Numbered from the stretch's first letter, positions 45,778-53,733 are shown. The stretch: DNA of 64,000 nt from Burkholderiales bacterium 67-32 (GCA_001898625.1 MKUP01000012.1:62001-126000), one strand, 5' to 3'. The notes: generated by a model from the sequence alone, not told the origin. Numbers and translations are program-made.

Positions 45778-47037
45778 CTATGCCGCCGGCAACTGCGCCA
45801 GCGCCGCGGCTTCGTCGAAAGTCCTGGATCGGTTCAACGTGATGGCGATGGCGCGCATGCGGTACTGCGAAGCGGCCTCCGCTTCCGGCGGCGTCCGCCC
45901 TTCCTCGAGCGCCTGGGCGGCATTGATCAGCCGGCGCCGCGTCTGCGCAATGGCGGTGTCGGACGTCCCGAGGTGTTCGATGCTGCGATCCACGATCCCG
46001 CCCTGGCTTTCCTGCACGGCGATGTCCTGCAACTGGGCGCTGAGGATGCCGGTAAAGGATTCGGTGCGCTGCTTGTCGCGATCGATCAGGTAGTCGTTCT
46101 CCTTGTTACCCACCGATTCATAGGTGCCCGGCACGCGACGCGAATAGTCCAGGTCGCCGGCGTCGTACTCCTCGATTTCCTCTTGTTCGAGCGGCCGCTC
46201 CGGCTGGTAGCGGATCCGGTACCACCAACAGTTCCCATCGTCGATCGGAACGAAGAAATTGGCGCGGCACACGCTTCCCGGCGCGGTCGGGACCAGCACA
46301 CCGACCGGCATCAGCCACTGCGTGACGCGCCAGTAGTAGGTGTCGTCGTCACCGTCGCGGCGCGCCGAGATGGACATGCCGTAGGAGGTGTCGGCACAGA
46401 AGAACCGCGGCGCGCCATCGGCGTCGGAGAAGCGCTGGAAGTCTCCTACGCCGAACACGTCCTTGGACATGAGGTTCATCTGGTGCAGGAAGGACAGATG
46501 AGAGGTGTCCAGGCTGCCTTCCAGCGCCTGCATGTAGTTGCAGCGCATCAGCCGCTTCGAGGCATAGACGTGGCTTGCCGGCAGCGACATGAATTCGATG
46601 TCGGGCACGGCGGGCGCCTCGCCTGGGCCGAGATAGGCCCAGACGATGCCACCTGATTCGTGCACGGGATACGCCCGCGCGCGTACCTTGGCTTTCATCG
46701 GGCTGGACGAAGGCTCGCTGGGCATGTCGACGCAGGCGCCGTCCACGCCGAACTTCCAGCCGTGGTAGACGCAGCGCAATCCGCCCTGTTCATTGCGGCC
46801 GAAGAACAGGTCGACCGAACGATGCGGGCAGCGCGCATCCAGCAGCCCGACCCGGCCCTCCGGGTCGCGGAACGCCACCAGCCGGTGACCGAGCAGGCCG
46901 ACACGCACCGGCGGGCCACCCGGCTCGGCGATTTCCTCCGACAGCAGAGCCGGCATCCAGAACCGGCCGATGAGATTCCCCATGGGCGCGCCGTTCTCCA
47001 CCCGGGTAAGCATGCGATTCATTTCGAGGCTGAGCAT
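45778..47037 (-). CDS. Rieske oxygenase, phthalate-4,5-dioxygenase-like
   Basis: A 419-residue single-component oxygenase subunit. Rieske ligands C70, H72 (CPHRSV) and C89, H92 (CVYHGW). The mononuclear iron site is ALEGSLDTSHLSFLH with D177, H180 and H185. The pattern NRMLTRVENGAPMGNLIGRFWMPALLS at the start is typical of the phthalate dioxygenase class (alpha-only hexamers or trimers using an FMN reductase). No reductase is adjacent. It resembles the Rieske protein at 48379-49677 in length, motif layout and a GD-x-x-V-HG/PTAPGS-V segment. ATG 47037 was chosen at the family start. Upstream lies a 39-bp perfect inverted repeat. Confidence 0.92.
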   Translation of the reverse strand: MLSLEMNRMLTRVENGAPMGNLIGRFWMPALLSEEIAEPGGPPVRVGLLGHRLVAFRDPEGRVGLLDARCPHRSVDLFFGRNEQGGLRCVYHGWKFGVDGACVDMPSEPSSSPMKAKVRARAYPVHESGGIVWAYLGPGEAPAVPDIEFMSLPASHVYASKRLMRCNYMQALEGSLDTSHLSFLHQMNLMSKDVFGVGDFQRFSDADGAPRFFCADTSYGMSISARRDGDDDTYYWRVTQWLMPVGVLVPTAPGSVCRANFFVPIDDGNCWWYRIRYQPERPLEQEEIEEYDAGDLDYSRRVPGTYESVGNKENDYLIDRDKQRTESFTGILSAQLQDIAVQESQGGIVDRSIEHLGTSDTAIAQTRRRLINAAQALEEGRTPPEAEAASQYRMRAIAITLNRSRTFDEAAALAQLPAA

Positions 47038-47096
47038 CGATTCCTGTCTCCTTTTCCATGACCGCGTCCCGCCCTGGCAGATGGGCGCAGCCCTGC

Positions 47097-47135
47097 ACTG
47101 GCCAAATACTAGCGATTCGCTAGTATTTGGCCAGT
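47097..47135. promoter_or_regulatory. 39-bp perfect inverted repeat upstream of Rieske gene
   Basis: An 18-bp arm (47097-47114, ACTGGCCAAATACTAGCG) is followed by ATT and its exact complement (47118-47135). It lies 60 bp before the start of the Rieske oxygenase gene. The length is unusual: most operators are under 25 bp, so it may be two nested operator half-sites, or a site that also extrudes or forms an RNA hairpin. The MarR product of 44248-44742 is a candidate binder. Confidence 0.7.
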
Positions 47136-47179
47136 ATGAGATTCGCATGGCCGGGTGTCAAGAAGGAGGAAACGGCAAC

Positions 47180-47228
47180 AGCCATGGCCCTTCGCTGCGG
47201 CGCTACCGCGTCGAAGGGCCATGGCTGC
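47180..47228. terminator. Strong hairpin downstream of the alcohol dehydrogenase gene
   Basis: A perfect 16-bp stem, CAGCCATGGCCCTTCG (47180-47195) and its complement (47213-47228), with a 17-nt loop. It lies 35 bp past the stop of the dehydrogenase gene on the minus strand and just before the palindrome of the next unit. The T-run is weak (TTGCCGTTTCC), so it may act as a factor-independent terminator or an mRNA 3' stabiliser. The remainder of 47038-47263 holds no gene. Confidence 0.6.
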
Positions 47229-47263
47229 CTGGTGGGGAAATCCCGGCCGCTACCGGGCCGGTT

Positions 47264-48373
47264 TCAGTTCCAGGGATCGATGGTCATGTGGATGGCCCCC
47301 TGCACGCCCTGGCCCGCCAGGCTGCGCAGCGCGAGGTCGGTGTCCTCGAGCCCGAAGGCATGGGTGCTCATTTTCTTCACGCCATGGCGATCGCCCGCAA
47401 TCAGTTGCAGGGCCAGCTCGACCGACTCGTAGCTATGGCCGCGCATGCCCTTGACGGTCAGGAAGCGCGCGATGATGCGGTCGCTGTCGAACTCGGGAAT
47501 GCGCCGGCGCTTCTGCCCGCCCAGGATGACCCGCCCGCGCTTGCGCGCGAGCTGAATCGCCGTGACGACCGAATCGGTGCCGCCCGCCGCGCAGTCGATG
47601 ACGAGATCCGCCATCAGGCCGCCGGTCAGGTCGGCAACGGTTTCGAGCAGGTCCTGGGACTCGATGTCGATGGTGTGGTGGGCGCCGAGTTCGCGTGCCA
47701 GCGCCAGGCGGCGCGCATCCGTCTCGTTCGAAAGGCCGGTGATGATGATGCGTTCGGCGCCCGCTTCGCGCGCGGCCACGACGCACGCCAGGCCCTGCTG
47801 GCCCGGCCCTTGTATCACCACGGTCTGGCCCGGCCCCGCGCCGCCCTGGAGGTAGGTCCATTCGATGCCGTTGGCCAGCGGCAGCGCCAGCGCCGCGTGG
47901 CGGGGCGAGACCCCGGCGGGCACGCGATGGAACACCGTGTTCAGGTGCAGGAACTGGTACTGGCTGAACCCGCCCCACAGTCCCGGTTCCACCGACAGGC
48001 CGGTGGCGCCGTAGCGCAGGCCGCCCAGCCGCCAGTCGGTGGCGTCGCACAGCCGGAACTCGCCGCTGCGGCAGAACTCGCAGTGGCCACAGGGCAGGTA
48101 TTCCTCCAGTGCGACCAGATCGCCTTCCTTGACGCCCCATTTGGCGCGCGCCACCTCGCCCAGCTCGGCCACGTGGCCCACGGTCTCGTGGCCGAGCACG
48201 AGCGGACCGCGGCTGGCCGGCAGTTGCTGGTAGTAGGGCCAGTCGCTGCCGCACACGCCGGTGACGGCAACCTTGAGCAGGCCGCTGGTGGCCGAGGTGG
48301 GCGGCGCGGGCAGCTCGCGCAGTTCGGTCCTGCCGGCCTCGATCGCGACCGCGGCTCGCACGTTGAGCGCCAT
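47264..48373 (-). CDS. Zinc-dependent alcohol dehydrogenase (MDR family)
   Basis: A 369-residue medium-chain dehydrogenase. Catalytic zinc ligands C41 (VCGSD), H62-E63 (GHET); structural zinc C95, C98, C101, C109 (CGHCEFCRSGEFRLC). The Rossmann region has VVIQGPGQQGLACVVAARE. It probably oxidises an alcohol or cis-diol intermediate with NAD(P). ATG 48373 lies 5 bp after the Rieske stop; a GTG at 48382 would overlap that stop by four bases and is also possible. It forms an operon with the Rieske oxygenase upstream, so dihydrodiol or benzylic-alcohol oxidation is a reasonable guess. Confidence 0.9.
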   Translation of the reverse strand: MALNVRAAVAIEAGRTELRELPAPPTSATSGLLKVAVTGVCGSDWPYYQQLPASRGPLVLGHETVGHVAELGEVARAKWGVKEGDLVALEEYLPCGHCEFCRSGEFRLCDATDWRLGGLRYGATGLSVEPGLWGGFSQYQFLHLNTVFHRVPAGVSPRHAALALPLANGIEWTYLQGGAGPGQTVVIQGPGQQGLACVVAAREAGAERIIITGLSNETDARRLALARELGAHHTIDIESQDLLETVADLTGGLMADLVIDCAAGGTDSVVTAIQLARKRGRVILGGQKRRRIPEFDSDRIIARFLTVKGMRGHSYESVELALQLIAGDRHGVKKMSTHAFGLEDTDLALRSLAGQGVQGAIHMTIDPWN

Positions 48374-48378
48374 GGCCG

Positions 48379-49677
48379 TCACACCGACGCGTGCGGCCGG
48401 CCCGGCTGCGCGGTAAGCGCGTCGGCGGCGGCATCCTTGAAATGCTGGTCGCGCGGCAGGATCACCGCGGCCGAGCGGACGTGGTGCGCCGACGGATGCG
48501 TTCCCGGAGGCGCTGCGCCTTCCTCGGCCAGCGCCTTGACGGCCTTCATCAGCGCGCGGCGCATCTTGACGATGCCGTTGTCGGTGGAGGTCAGGTGTTC
48601 CTTGGTGCGATCCTGGATCGGGCCCATGCTTTCCTGCAGCGACGCGTCCTGCATGCCGATGCCTTCGATCCCGCTGAAGGTCCTGCCGGCCTTTTGCGCC
48701 TCACGGTCCATCAGGTAATCGTTCTGCTTGTTCTGCAGGGGACGGAACGTGCCGGGCACGTAGCGTACGTGGATGCCCTTGCCGTCTTCCATCGCCTGGA
48801 CTTCGCCTTCGGTCAGCGCGCGGCCCGCATGGTAGTCGAAGCTCCAGGCCCAGCAGCTCTCGTCGTCGATGGGCACCCAGAAGTGTCCGTGCACGGGATG
48901 GTCGCCGCGCGGCGGCACCATGGTGAAGCAAGGCATCAGCCAGGGCGTGATGCGCCAGTAGTAGGAATCGTCGTCGGCATTGCGGCGCACGCCCACCAAC
49001 AGTCCGGTGTCGGTGTCGACCACTTCGAACACCGGGCGCAGGTCCTTGAGGTTGTACTGGTTGCCGGCCGCGCCCTTGAACAGCGGATCGGACTTCAGGC
49101 TGTCGCGGTGCAGCCACGAGACGTGGCTGGAATCGATCCCGCCTTCGAGCGCCTGCAGCCAGTTGTTTTCCTGGATGCGTTTGGACACGAAGCGTTGCGC
49201 ATCGGGCACCATCGCGAACTCGTACTCGGGCAGCGGCGGCTGGTGCTCGGGGGGACCCATGTAGGTCCACAGGATGCCGCCGCGCTCGACCAGCGGATAC
49301 GAGGTGAGCTTGATGCGGCTGCGAAAACCACTGTCTTCCGCCTCGGACGGTACGTCCAGGCACTGGCCGTCGGCGGCGTATTTCCAGCCGTGATAGGGGC
49401 AGCGAATACCGCCGCCCTGACCCTTCTCGTCGTAGCGTCCGAACCACAGCGACACGCCCCGATGCGCACAGAATTCGTCGATCAGGCCAAGGTTGTCTTC
49501 CTCGTCGCGTATCGCCAGCAGTTGCTCGGACAGCAGCTTCACGCGCACCGGCTCACAGCCGGGACCAGGCAGTTCGCGGCTCAGCATCACCGGCTGCCAG
49601 TAGCGGCGGAACAGCTCGCCCAAGGGCGTTCCCGGCCCCGTCTGGGTAAGCAGGTCGTTCTGTTCCTTCTTCAACAT
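48379..49677 (-). CDS. Rieske oxygenase, phthalate-4,5-dioxygenase-like
   Basis: A 432-residue oxygenase subunit. Rieske ligands C70, H72 (CAHRGV) and C93, H96 (CPYHGW); catalytic iron at D182, H185, H190 (ALEGGIDSSHVSWLH). The start MLKKEQNDLLTQTGPGTPLGELFRRYWQPVMLS is the phthalate-dioxygenase-class opening. AGGGGA stands shortly before the ATG at 49677; a far longer opening is not real. It is the first gene of an operon with alcohol dehydrogenase, and divergent from a Bug gene (144 bp). No reductase is adjacent. It is a paralogue-like neighbour of the Rieske gene at 45778-47037. Confidence 0.93.
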   Translation of the reverse strand: MLKKEQNDLLTQTGPGTPLGELFRRYWQPVMLSRELPGPGCEPVRVKLLSEQLLAIRDEEDNLGLIDEFCAHRGVSLWFGRYDEKGQGGGIRCPYHGWKYAADGQCLDVPSEAEDSGFRSRIKLTSYPLVERGGILWTYMGPPEHQPPLPEYEFAMVPDAQRFVSKRIQENNWLQALEGGIDSSHVSWLHRDSLKSDPLFKGAAGNQYNLKDLRPVFEVVDTDTGLLVGVRRNADDDSYYWRITPWLMPCFTMVPPRGDHPVHGHFWVPIDDESCWAWSFDYHAGRALTEGEVQAMEDGKGIHVRYVPGTFRPLQNKQNDYLMDREAQKAGRTFSGIEGIGMQDASLQESMGPIQDRTKEHLTSTDNGIVKMRRALMKAVKALAEEGAAPPGTHPSAHHVRSAAVILPRDQHFKDAAADALTAQPGRPHASV

Positions 49678-49701
49678 CTTTGGTCCCCTCGCTTGAGATT
49701 C

Positions 49702-49738
49702 GTTCCGTATGTAGGAACACTGTTCCTTGATAGGAAAC
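49702..49738. promoter_or_regulatory. Interlocking GTTCC/GGAAC inverted repeats between Rieske and Bug genes
   Basis: Four half-sites alternate in 37 bp: GTTCC-N7-GGAAC (49702-49718), the perfect 7-1-7 palindrome AGGAACA-C-TGTTCCT (49713-49727), and GTTCC-N6-GGAAAC (49722-49738). It lies in the divergent gap of the Rieske and Bug genes, 25 bp from the Rieske start. Spaced half-sites of this kind suit a tetrameric regulator; the IclR protein at 50926-51699 is the nearest candidate. Confidence 0.65.
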
Positions 49739-49821
49739 AAAGTTATCATTCGCTCGATCCCGATGTCAATGCGGTCCATGCCGCGACGGGGCATCAGAAC
49801 CTCAAGAAAGGAGACACGCCG

Positions 49822-50799
49822 ATGACGACTCATCGCCATTTCCTCGCGCGCCTGTTGTGCGCGAGCCTTGCAGCCGGCGCGCTCGCGGCGCCGGCCTGTG
49901 CGCAGGACCCGTGGCCCAACCGCCCGGTCAAGATCGTGGTGCCCTACGCGCCCGGCGGCAGCGCCGATACGCTGGGCCGGCTGATCGCGCGCCATCTTGC
50001 CGAGACGTTCAAGCAGAGCTTCGTGGTGGACAACCGCGGCGGCGCGGGCGGCGTGATCGGTTCGCAGATGGTGGCGCGCGCCGAGCCCGACGGCTATACG
50101 CTGGTGGTGTCGGGCATCGGCTCGCACGTGGTCGCCCCGCTGACCAACGCGACCAGCTTCGACCCGATCAAGGACTTCACGCACATCGCCCTGCTGGGCG
50201 GACCGCCCACCGTGCTGGCGGTCAACGTCGCGCAGCCCATCAAGGACGTGCCCGGCTTCATCAAGCAGGTCAAGTCCCTGCCCGAGGGCCTGAGCTGGGC
50301 CTCGCCCGGACAGGGCACGCACGGCGCCCTGATCGGCGAAGCCTTCCGCCAGATCACCAAGCTGAACCTGGTGCACATCAGCTACAAAGGTGCGGGTCCC
50401 GCGGTAGCCGACGTGGCCGCCAACCAGGTGCCGGCCGCCTTCATCACGCTCAGCACCGCCGCCGGCAACATCAAGGCCGGCAAGCTGCGTCCGCTGGCCG
50501 TGACCTCGGCGCAGCGCGTGGCCGATTTCCCCGACATTCCGACCTTCAAGGAACTGGGCTATCCGCAGCTGACCGGCACCACCTGGTTCTCGCTGTCGGG
50601 TCCCGCCGGCATGTCGCCCGAACTGGTCACCAAGCTCAACCTGGCGGTGCGCAAGGCTCTGCAATCGCCGGAAGGGCAGACCGAGCTGCGGGCCCAGAAC
50701 ATGGAGACCTTCGACTGGGACGCGCCCACGTTCAACGATTTCGTGAAGAAGGAAATCGTGCACTGGAAACAATATATAGAACCCCCCCCTACGCGCTGA
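49822..50799 (+). CDS. Bug/TctC family periplasmic solute-binding protein
   Basis: A 325-residue Bug protein: signal (FLARLLCASLAAGALAAPACAQ), WPNRPVKIVVPYAPGGSADTLGR, VDNRGGAGGVIGSQMVARA, and the helix FVKKEIVHWKQYI. AAGGAG is 8 nt before the ATG. The normal family ending is replaced by EPPPTR, and these last codons and the TGA are contributed by repeat copy 3, which begins inside the gene. Divergent from the Rieske/dehydrogenase operon, so its ligand is probably that oxygenase's substrate. Confidence 0.93.
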   Translation: MTTHRHFLARLLCASLAAGALAAPACAQDPWPNRPVKIVVPYAPGGSADTLGRLIARHLAETFKQSFVVDNRGGAGGVIGSQMVARAEPDGYTLVVSGIGSHVVAPLTNATSFDPIKDFTHIALLGGPPTVLAVNVAQPIKDVPGFIKQVKSLPEGLSWASPGQGTHGALIGEAFRQITKLNLVHISYKGAGPAVADVAANQVPAAFITLSTAAGNIKAGKLRPLAVTSAQRVADFPDIPTFKELGYPQLTGTTWFSLSGPAGMSPELVTKLNLAVRKALQSPEGQTELRAQNMETFDWDAPTFNDFVKKEIVHWKQYIEPPPTR

Positions 50800-50863
50800 C
50801 GCGCGCCCCCCAGGGGGCGGCGGAGGGGACCGGCGGAGCCGGATCCCCTCCGCCCTGTCTGGG
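50782..50863 (+). repeat. Structured intercistronic repeat, copy 3 (end of Bug gene)
   Basis: A diverged copy of the atp-operon repeat, again oriented with the transcript of the upstream gene. The first hairpin CGCCCC-CCAG-GGGGCG is unchanged. The second keeps the CCGGC-GGA-GCCGG core and bulged A, but its outer arm is GGCGGAGGGGA paired to TCCCCTCCGCC, different in sequence and better paired than in copies 1 and 2. It overlaps the last six codons of the Bug gene and probably serves as its terminator. Confidence 0.75.
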
Positions 50864-50925
50864 GGCCGTGGGCTGATTCGTACGTTCAGTTATAAAGATG
50901 GATTGATTCAATTTTGTCCATCACC

Positions 50926-51699
50926 ATGGAAGACACTCAGAGCGAAGGGCGGCTGTCTTCGGTCGCTTCGGCCATTCGTGTGCTCAAGGCGTTTTCCGAG
51001 ACGGAAGTCGAGATCGGGATCAGTACGCTTGCCAAGCGGCTGGGGCTGGCCAAGAGCACGGTGCACCGGCTGGCCAGCACGCTGACGGCCGAAGGGCTGC
51101 TCGAGCAGAATCCGGAGAACGGCCGCTACCGGCTGGGACTGGGGCTGTTCGCGCTGGGCGCTCTGGTGCGGCGGCGCATGGATATTTCGACGCAGGCCCT
51201 GCCCTATCTGCACGAATTGCGCGAGATCACCGGCGAGACCGTGCACCTGGCCACGCTGGAGCAGAGCAACATCATCTATCTGTTCAACCTCGAAAGCCAC
51301 CAGGCCATACGCATGCGTTCGTACGTCGGTGCGCGCAAGCCCGCTTTCTGCACCAGCGAGGGCCGCGCGCTGCTGGCCTTCCAGAGCGCGGACGTGCTGG
51401 CGCGCGTGCTCAAGGACGGCCTCGCGCCGCGCACGCCCAACACACCGACCGATCCGGCGGTGTTGCGCAGCACGCTTGAACAGGTGCGCCGCGAAGGCCA
51501 TGCGCAGGACGACGAAGAAAGCGAGGTCGGCATGCGGGGCCTTGCGGCGCCGGTGCGCGACCACACCGGGCAGGTCATCGCCGCGATCGGCGTCGCCGGT
51601 CCCATCCAGCGGTTGACCAAAAAGGCTGTGCGCGGGTTCGTGGCGCCCGTGCTCCAGGCCGCCGACGGCGTGTCGGCGCGGCTGGGTTACCAGTCCTGA
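50926..51699 (+). CDS. IclR family transcriptional regulator
   Basis: A 257-residue IclR protein: SSVASAIRVLKAFSETEVEIGISTLAKRLGLAKSTVHRLASTLTAEGLLEQ is the winged HTH; YRLGLGLFALGALVRRRM the linker; and the effector domain has ETVHLATLEQSNIIYLFNLES and GMRGLAAPVRDHTGQVIAAIGVAG. The ATG at 50926 is preferred to a TTG at 50914. It stands directly after the Bug gene and repeat copy 3 and probably controls the divergent Rieske/Bug pair through the GGAAC repeats. It is followed 18 bp later by the COG0523 gene. Confidence 0.9.
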   Translation: MEDTQSEGRLSSVASAIRVLKAFSETEVEIGISTLAKRLGLAKSTVHRLASTLTAEGLLEQNPENGRYRLGLGLFALGALVRRRMDISTQALPYLHELREITGETVHLATLEQSNIIYLFNLESHQAIRMRSYVGARKPAFCTSEGRALLAFQSADVLARVLKDGLAPRTPNTPTDPAVLRSTLEQVRREGHAQDDEESEVGMRGLAAPVRDHTGQVIAAIGVAGPIQRLTKKAVRGFVAPVLQAADGVSARLGYQS

Positions 51700-51717
51700 A
51701 CCGACGCGCGATCATCC

Positions 51718-52743
51718 ATGGCCGCCTCGTCCCCCATCCCCGTCCATCTGCTGACCGGCTTCCTGGGCAGCGGCAAGACGACGCTGTTGTCGGCGTGGCT
51801 GGAACAGCCGGGGTTGCGCGGCGCGGCGGTAATCGTCAACGAACTGGGCGAGGTCGGGCTCGATGGCGCCTTGCTGGGCGTGACCGAACAGGCTTCGCTG
51901 GTATCGGGGTCGTGCGTATGCTGCATCGGCCTGCCTGGCCTGGAGCAGGCCCTGGAAGACCTGTTCTGGGCGCGGCTGCAACGCCGCATGCCGGCGTTCC
52001 CCTGCGTGGCGATCGAGACCACGGGCATGGCCGATCCCGCGCCCATTCTCCAGGCCTTCCACGACCATCCGCTACTGCGTGAACGCTACCGCCTGCAAGC
52101 CGTCGTCACGGTGGCGGGCGCACCGGCCGGCACGGCATTGCTCGATCGCCATCCGGAAGCGCAAGCGCAGGTGCGTGCGGCACAGGCGCTGATCATGACC
52201 AAGACACGGGAAGCGGGCGACGCGTCGACCCGTGCCTTGGCCGCGCGACTGGCGGCGCTGAAACCCGGCGTGCCGGTACTGAGTTCCAACCATGCCGACC
52301 TGACCTGGGAGGCGGTTACCCGCGCCCTTGCGCCATACGGCACGCCGTCCCTCCCGGTTGCGGCATCCGTGCATATGGACCAGGCCGCGAGCCCTCCGCC
52401 GTCGCAAGACCACGGCCATGTCCACCATCACGATCATGACCGGCACGCGCATCATCATGCGGAGCAGGCACATTTTCTCCCCCTGCCCCACCCCATCGCG
52501 CGCGACGCGCTGCTGATCCGCCTGCATGCGCTGGCCGATGCACTGGGACAGGACATGCTGCGGCTCAAAGGCGTCGTCGCCCTGGCCGATGGCCAGCGCT
52601 GCCTGGTGCAGTTCGCTCCCGACGAGAGGCGCTTCGACGTACGGCCGCTGTCCGCGGCCGATATCCCGCAACAGCGAACCGGCCTGACCATCATCGCGAC
52701 GCATGCCGATCCCGGCCGGATGGCCGCGTTCCTCGCTACCTGA
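51718..52743 (+). CDS. COG0523/CobW-type GTPase with histidine-rich insert
   Basis: A 341-residue G3E-family protein. Walker A GFLGSGKT (residues 14-21), INTERNAL metal motif C66-V-C68-C69 (GSCVCCIG) and Walker B region CVAIETTGMADPAP. These proteins are metallochaperones that load Zn, Co or Fe into target enzymes. A His/Asp-rich stretch (HGHVHHHDHDRHAHHHAEQAH, about residues 225-245) probably stores metal. The usual guanine-recognition N-K-x-D reads MTKTREAG and the preceding V-D-A strand reads VTVAGAP, so base specificity may be lost. Context beside Rieske oxygenases suggests iron or zinc supply, an inference. No ribosome binding site is evident. Confidence 0.87.
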   Translation: MAASSPIPVHLLTGFLGSGKTTLLSAWLEQPGLRGAAVIVNELGEVGLDGALLGVTEQASLVSGSCVCCIGLPGLEQALEDLFWARLQRRMPAFPCVAIETTGMADPAPILQAFHDHPLLRERYRLQAVVTVAGAPAGTALLDRHPEAQAQVRAAQALIMTKTREAGDASTRALAARLAALKPGVPVLSSNHADLTWEAVTRALAPYGTPSLPVAASVHMDQAASPPPSQDHGHVHHHDHDRHAHHHAEQAHFLPLPHPIARDALLIRLHALADALGQDMLRLKGVVALADGQRCLVQFAPDERRFDVRPLSAADIPQQRTGLTIIATHADPGRMAAFLAT

Positions 52744-52752
52744 GCGCGGCGT

Positions 52753-53733
52753 TCAGGCCGCGTGCCCGCGCCGGCGCAAAGCGCCGGTTCGCGCTTGCCG
52801 TGGTGGCTGCGCCATGGTCAACGCGGCTTCCCAGCGCTTCTCGTATTCGTTCTTGTGAAAGTCTTCCATGATGAAGTCGAGAAAGACCCGCGTCTTCGCC
52901 GGCACCAGCTTGCGGCGCCGATAGGCCAGGCTGATCGATAGCCGGGGCAGTTCCCAATCCAGCAGCACGGGAACCAGCCGGCCGGCCATCAGATCGTCAT
53001 GGACCACATACATGGGCTGGCTGAGGATGCCCAGTCCCTCCAAGGCGGCGCTTCGTACGATCTGTCCGTCGTTGGCATCCAGCAGCGGCGCCATCGGAAT
53101 GGTGACGACTTCCTTGCCGCGCTGGAAGGTGAGTTCGTTCGGATTATGGTAGCTGTAGCCCAGGTACTTGTGCCCCGCCAACGCCTGCGGCACGGCGGGC
53201 AATCCATGACGGGCGATGTAGGCCGGCGATGCCGCGAGGATTCTTCGCGTCGTCGCCAGCCGCCGTATCACCAGCCTCGAATCGGGCTCGTACTCGCGGG
53301 TCCTGATCGCCACGTCGATGTCATCGTCGGTGATGTCGTAGTACCGATTCGCGGCAATCAGCTCGATCTTGACGCTGGGGTATTTCTCGGTGAAACGTGG
53401 CAGCAATCTGGTGACATGCTGCAGCATCAACGACAAGGACGCGGTCACGCGCAAGCTGCCCGAGGGCGAGCTGGAGGTCAGCGCCGCTTCCTCTTCCGCC
53501 TCGGTCATCTCCTCCAGCGCGGCCTTGCATCGGGCATAGAAATTCTGGCCGACCTCCGTCACGAACAGGCGCCGCGTGCTTCGTTCCACGAGCCGCGCAC
53601 CCAGGCGTTTTTCCAATGCGGCCAGGTGCCGGCTTGCCGACGGCGTCGAGAAGTCCAACGCTTCGGCCGCCTTGCTGAGGCTTCCGGTTTCGACGACCCG
53701 CACGAAGAATTCATATTCAGCCCAACGGTCCAT
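52753..53733 (-). CDS. LysR family transcriptional regulator
   Basis: A 326-residue LTTR: MDRWAEYEFFVRVVETGSLSKAAEALDFSTPSASRHLAALEKRLGARLVERSTRRLFVTEVG, then GSLRVTASLSLMLQHVTRLLPRF, a DsdC/CrgA-like layout. ATG 53733 is chosen because GGAG lies 9 nt upstream, while an ATG at 53748 has none. Divergent from the Rieske alpha-beta operon (120 bp gap), its probable target. Convergent with the COG0523 gene. The C-terminal 25 residues are basic and unlike the family, perhaps disordered. Confidence 0.9.
   Translation of the reverse strand: MDRWAEYEFFVRVVETGSLSKAAEALDFSTPSASRHLAALEKRLGARLVERSTRRLFVTEVGQNFYARCKAALEEMTEAEEEAALTSSSPSGSLRVTASLSLMLQHVTRLLPRFTEKYPSVKIELIAANRYYDITDDDIDVAIRTREYEPDSRLVIRRLATTRRILAASPAYIARHGLPAVPQALAGHKYLGYSYHNPNELTFQRGKEVVTIPMAPLLDANDGQIVRSAALEGLGILSQPMYVVHDDLMAGRLVPVLLDWELPRLSISLAYRRRKLVPAKTRVFLDFIMEDFHKNEYEKRWEAALTMAQPPRQARTGALRRRGHAA

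Noticed and set aside
50776-50870. CRISPR or tandem repeat in the C/G-rich stretch after the Bug gene
   Set aside because: Only one unit with internal inverted repeats; no regularly spaced direct repeats. It matches the atp-operon element instead.
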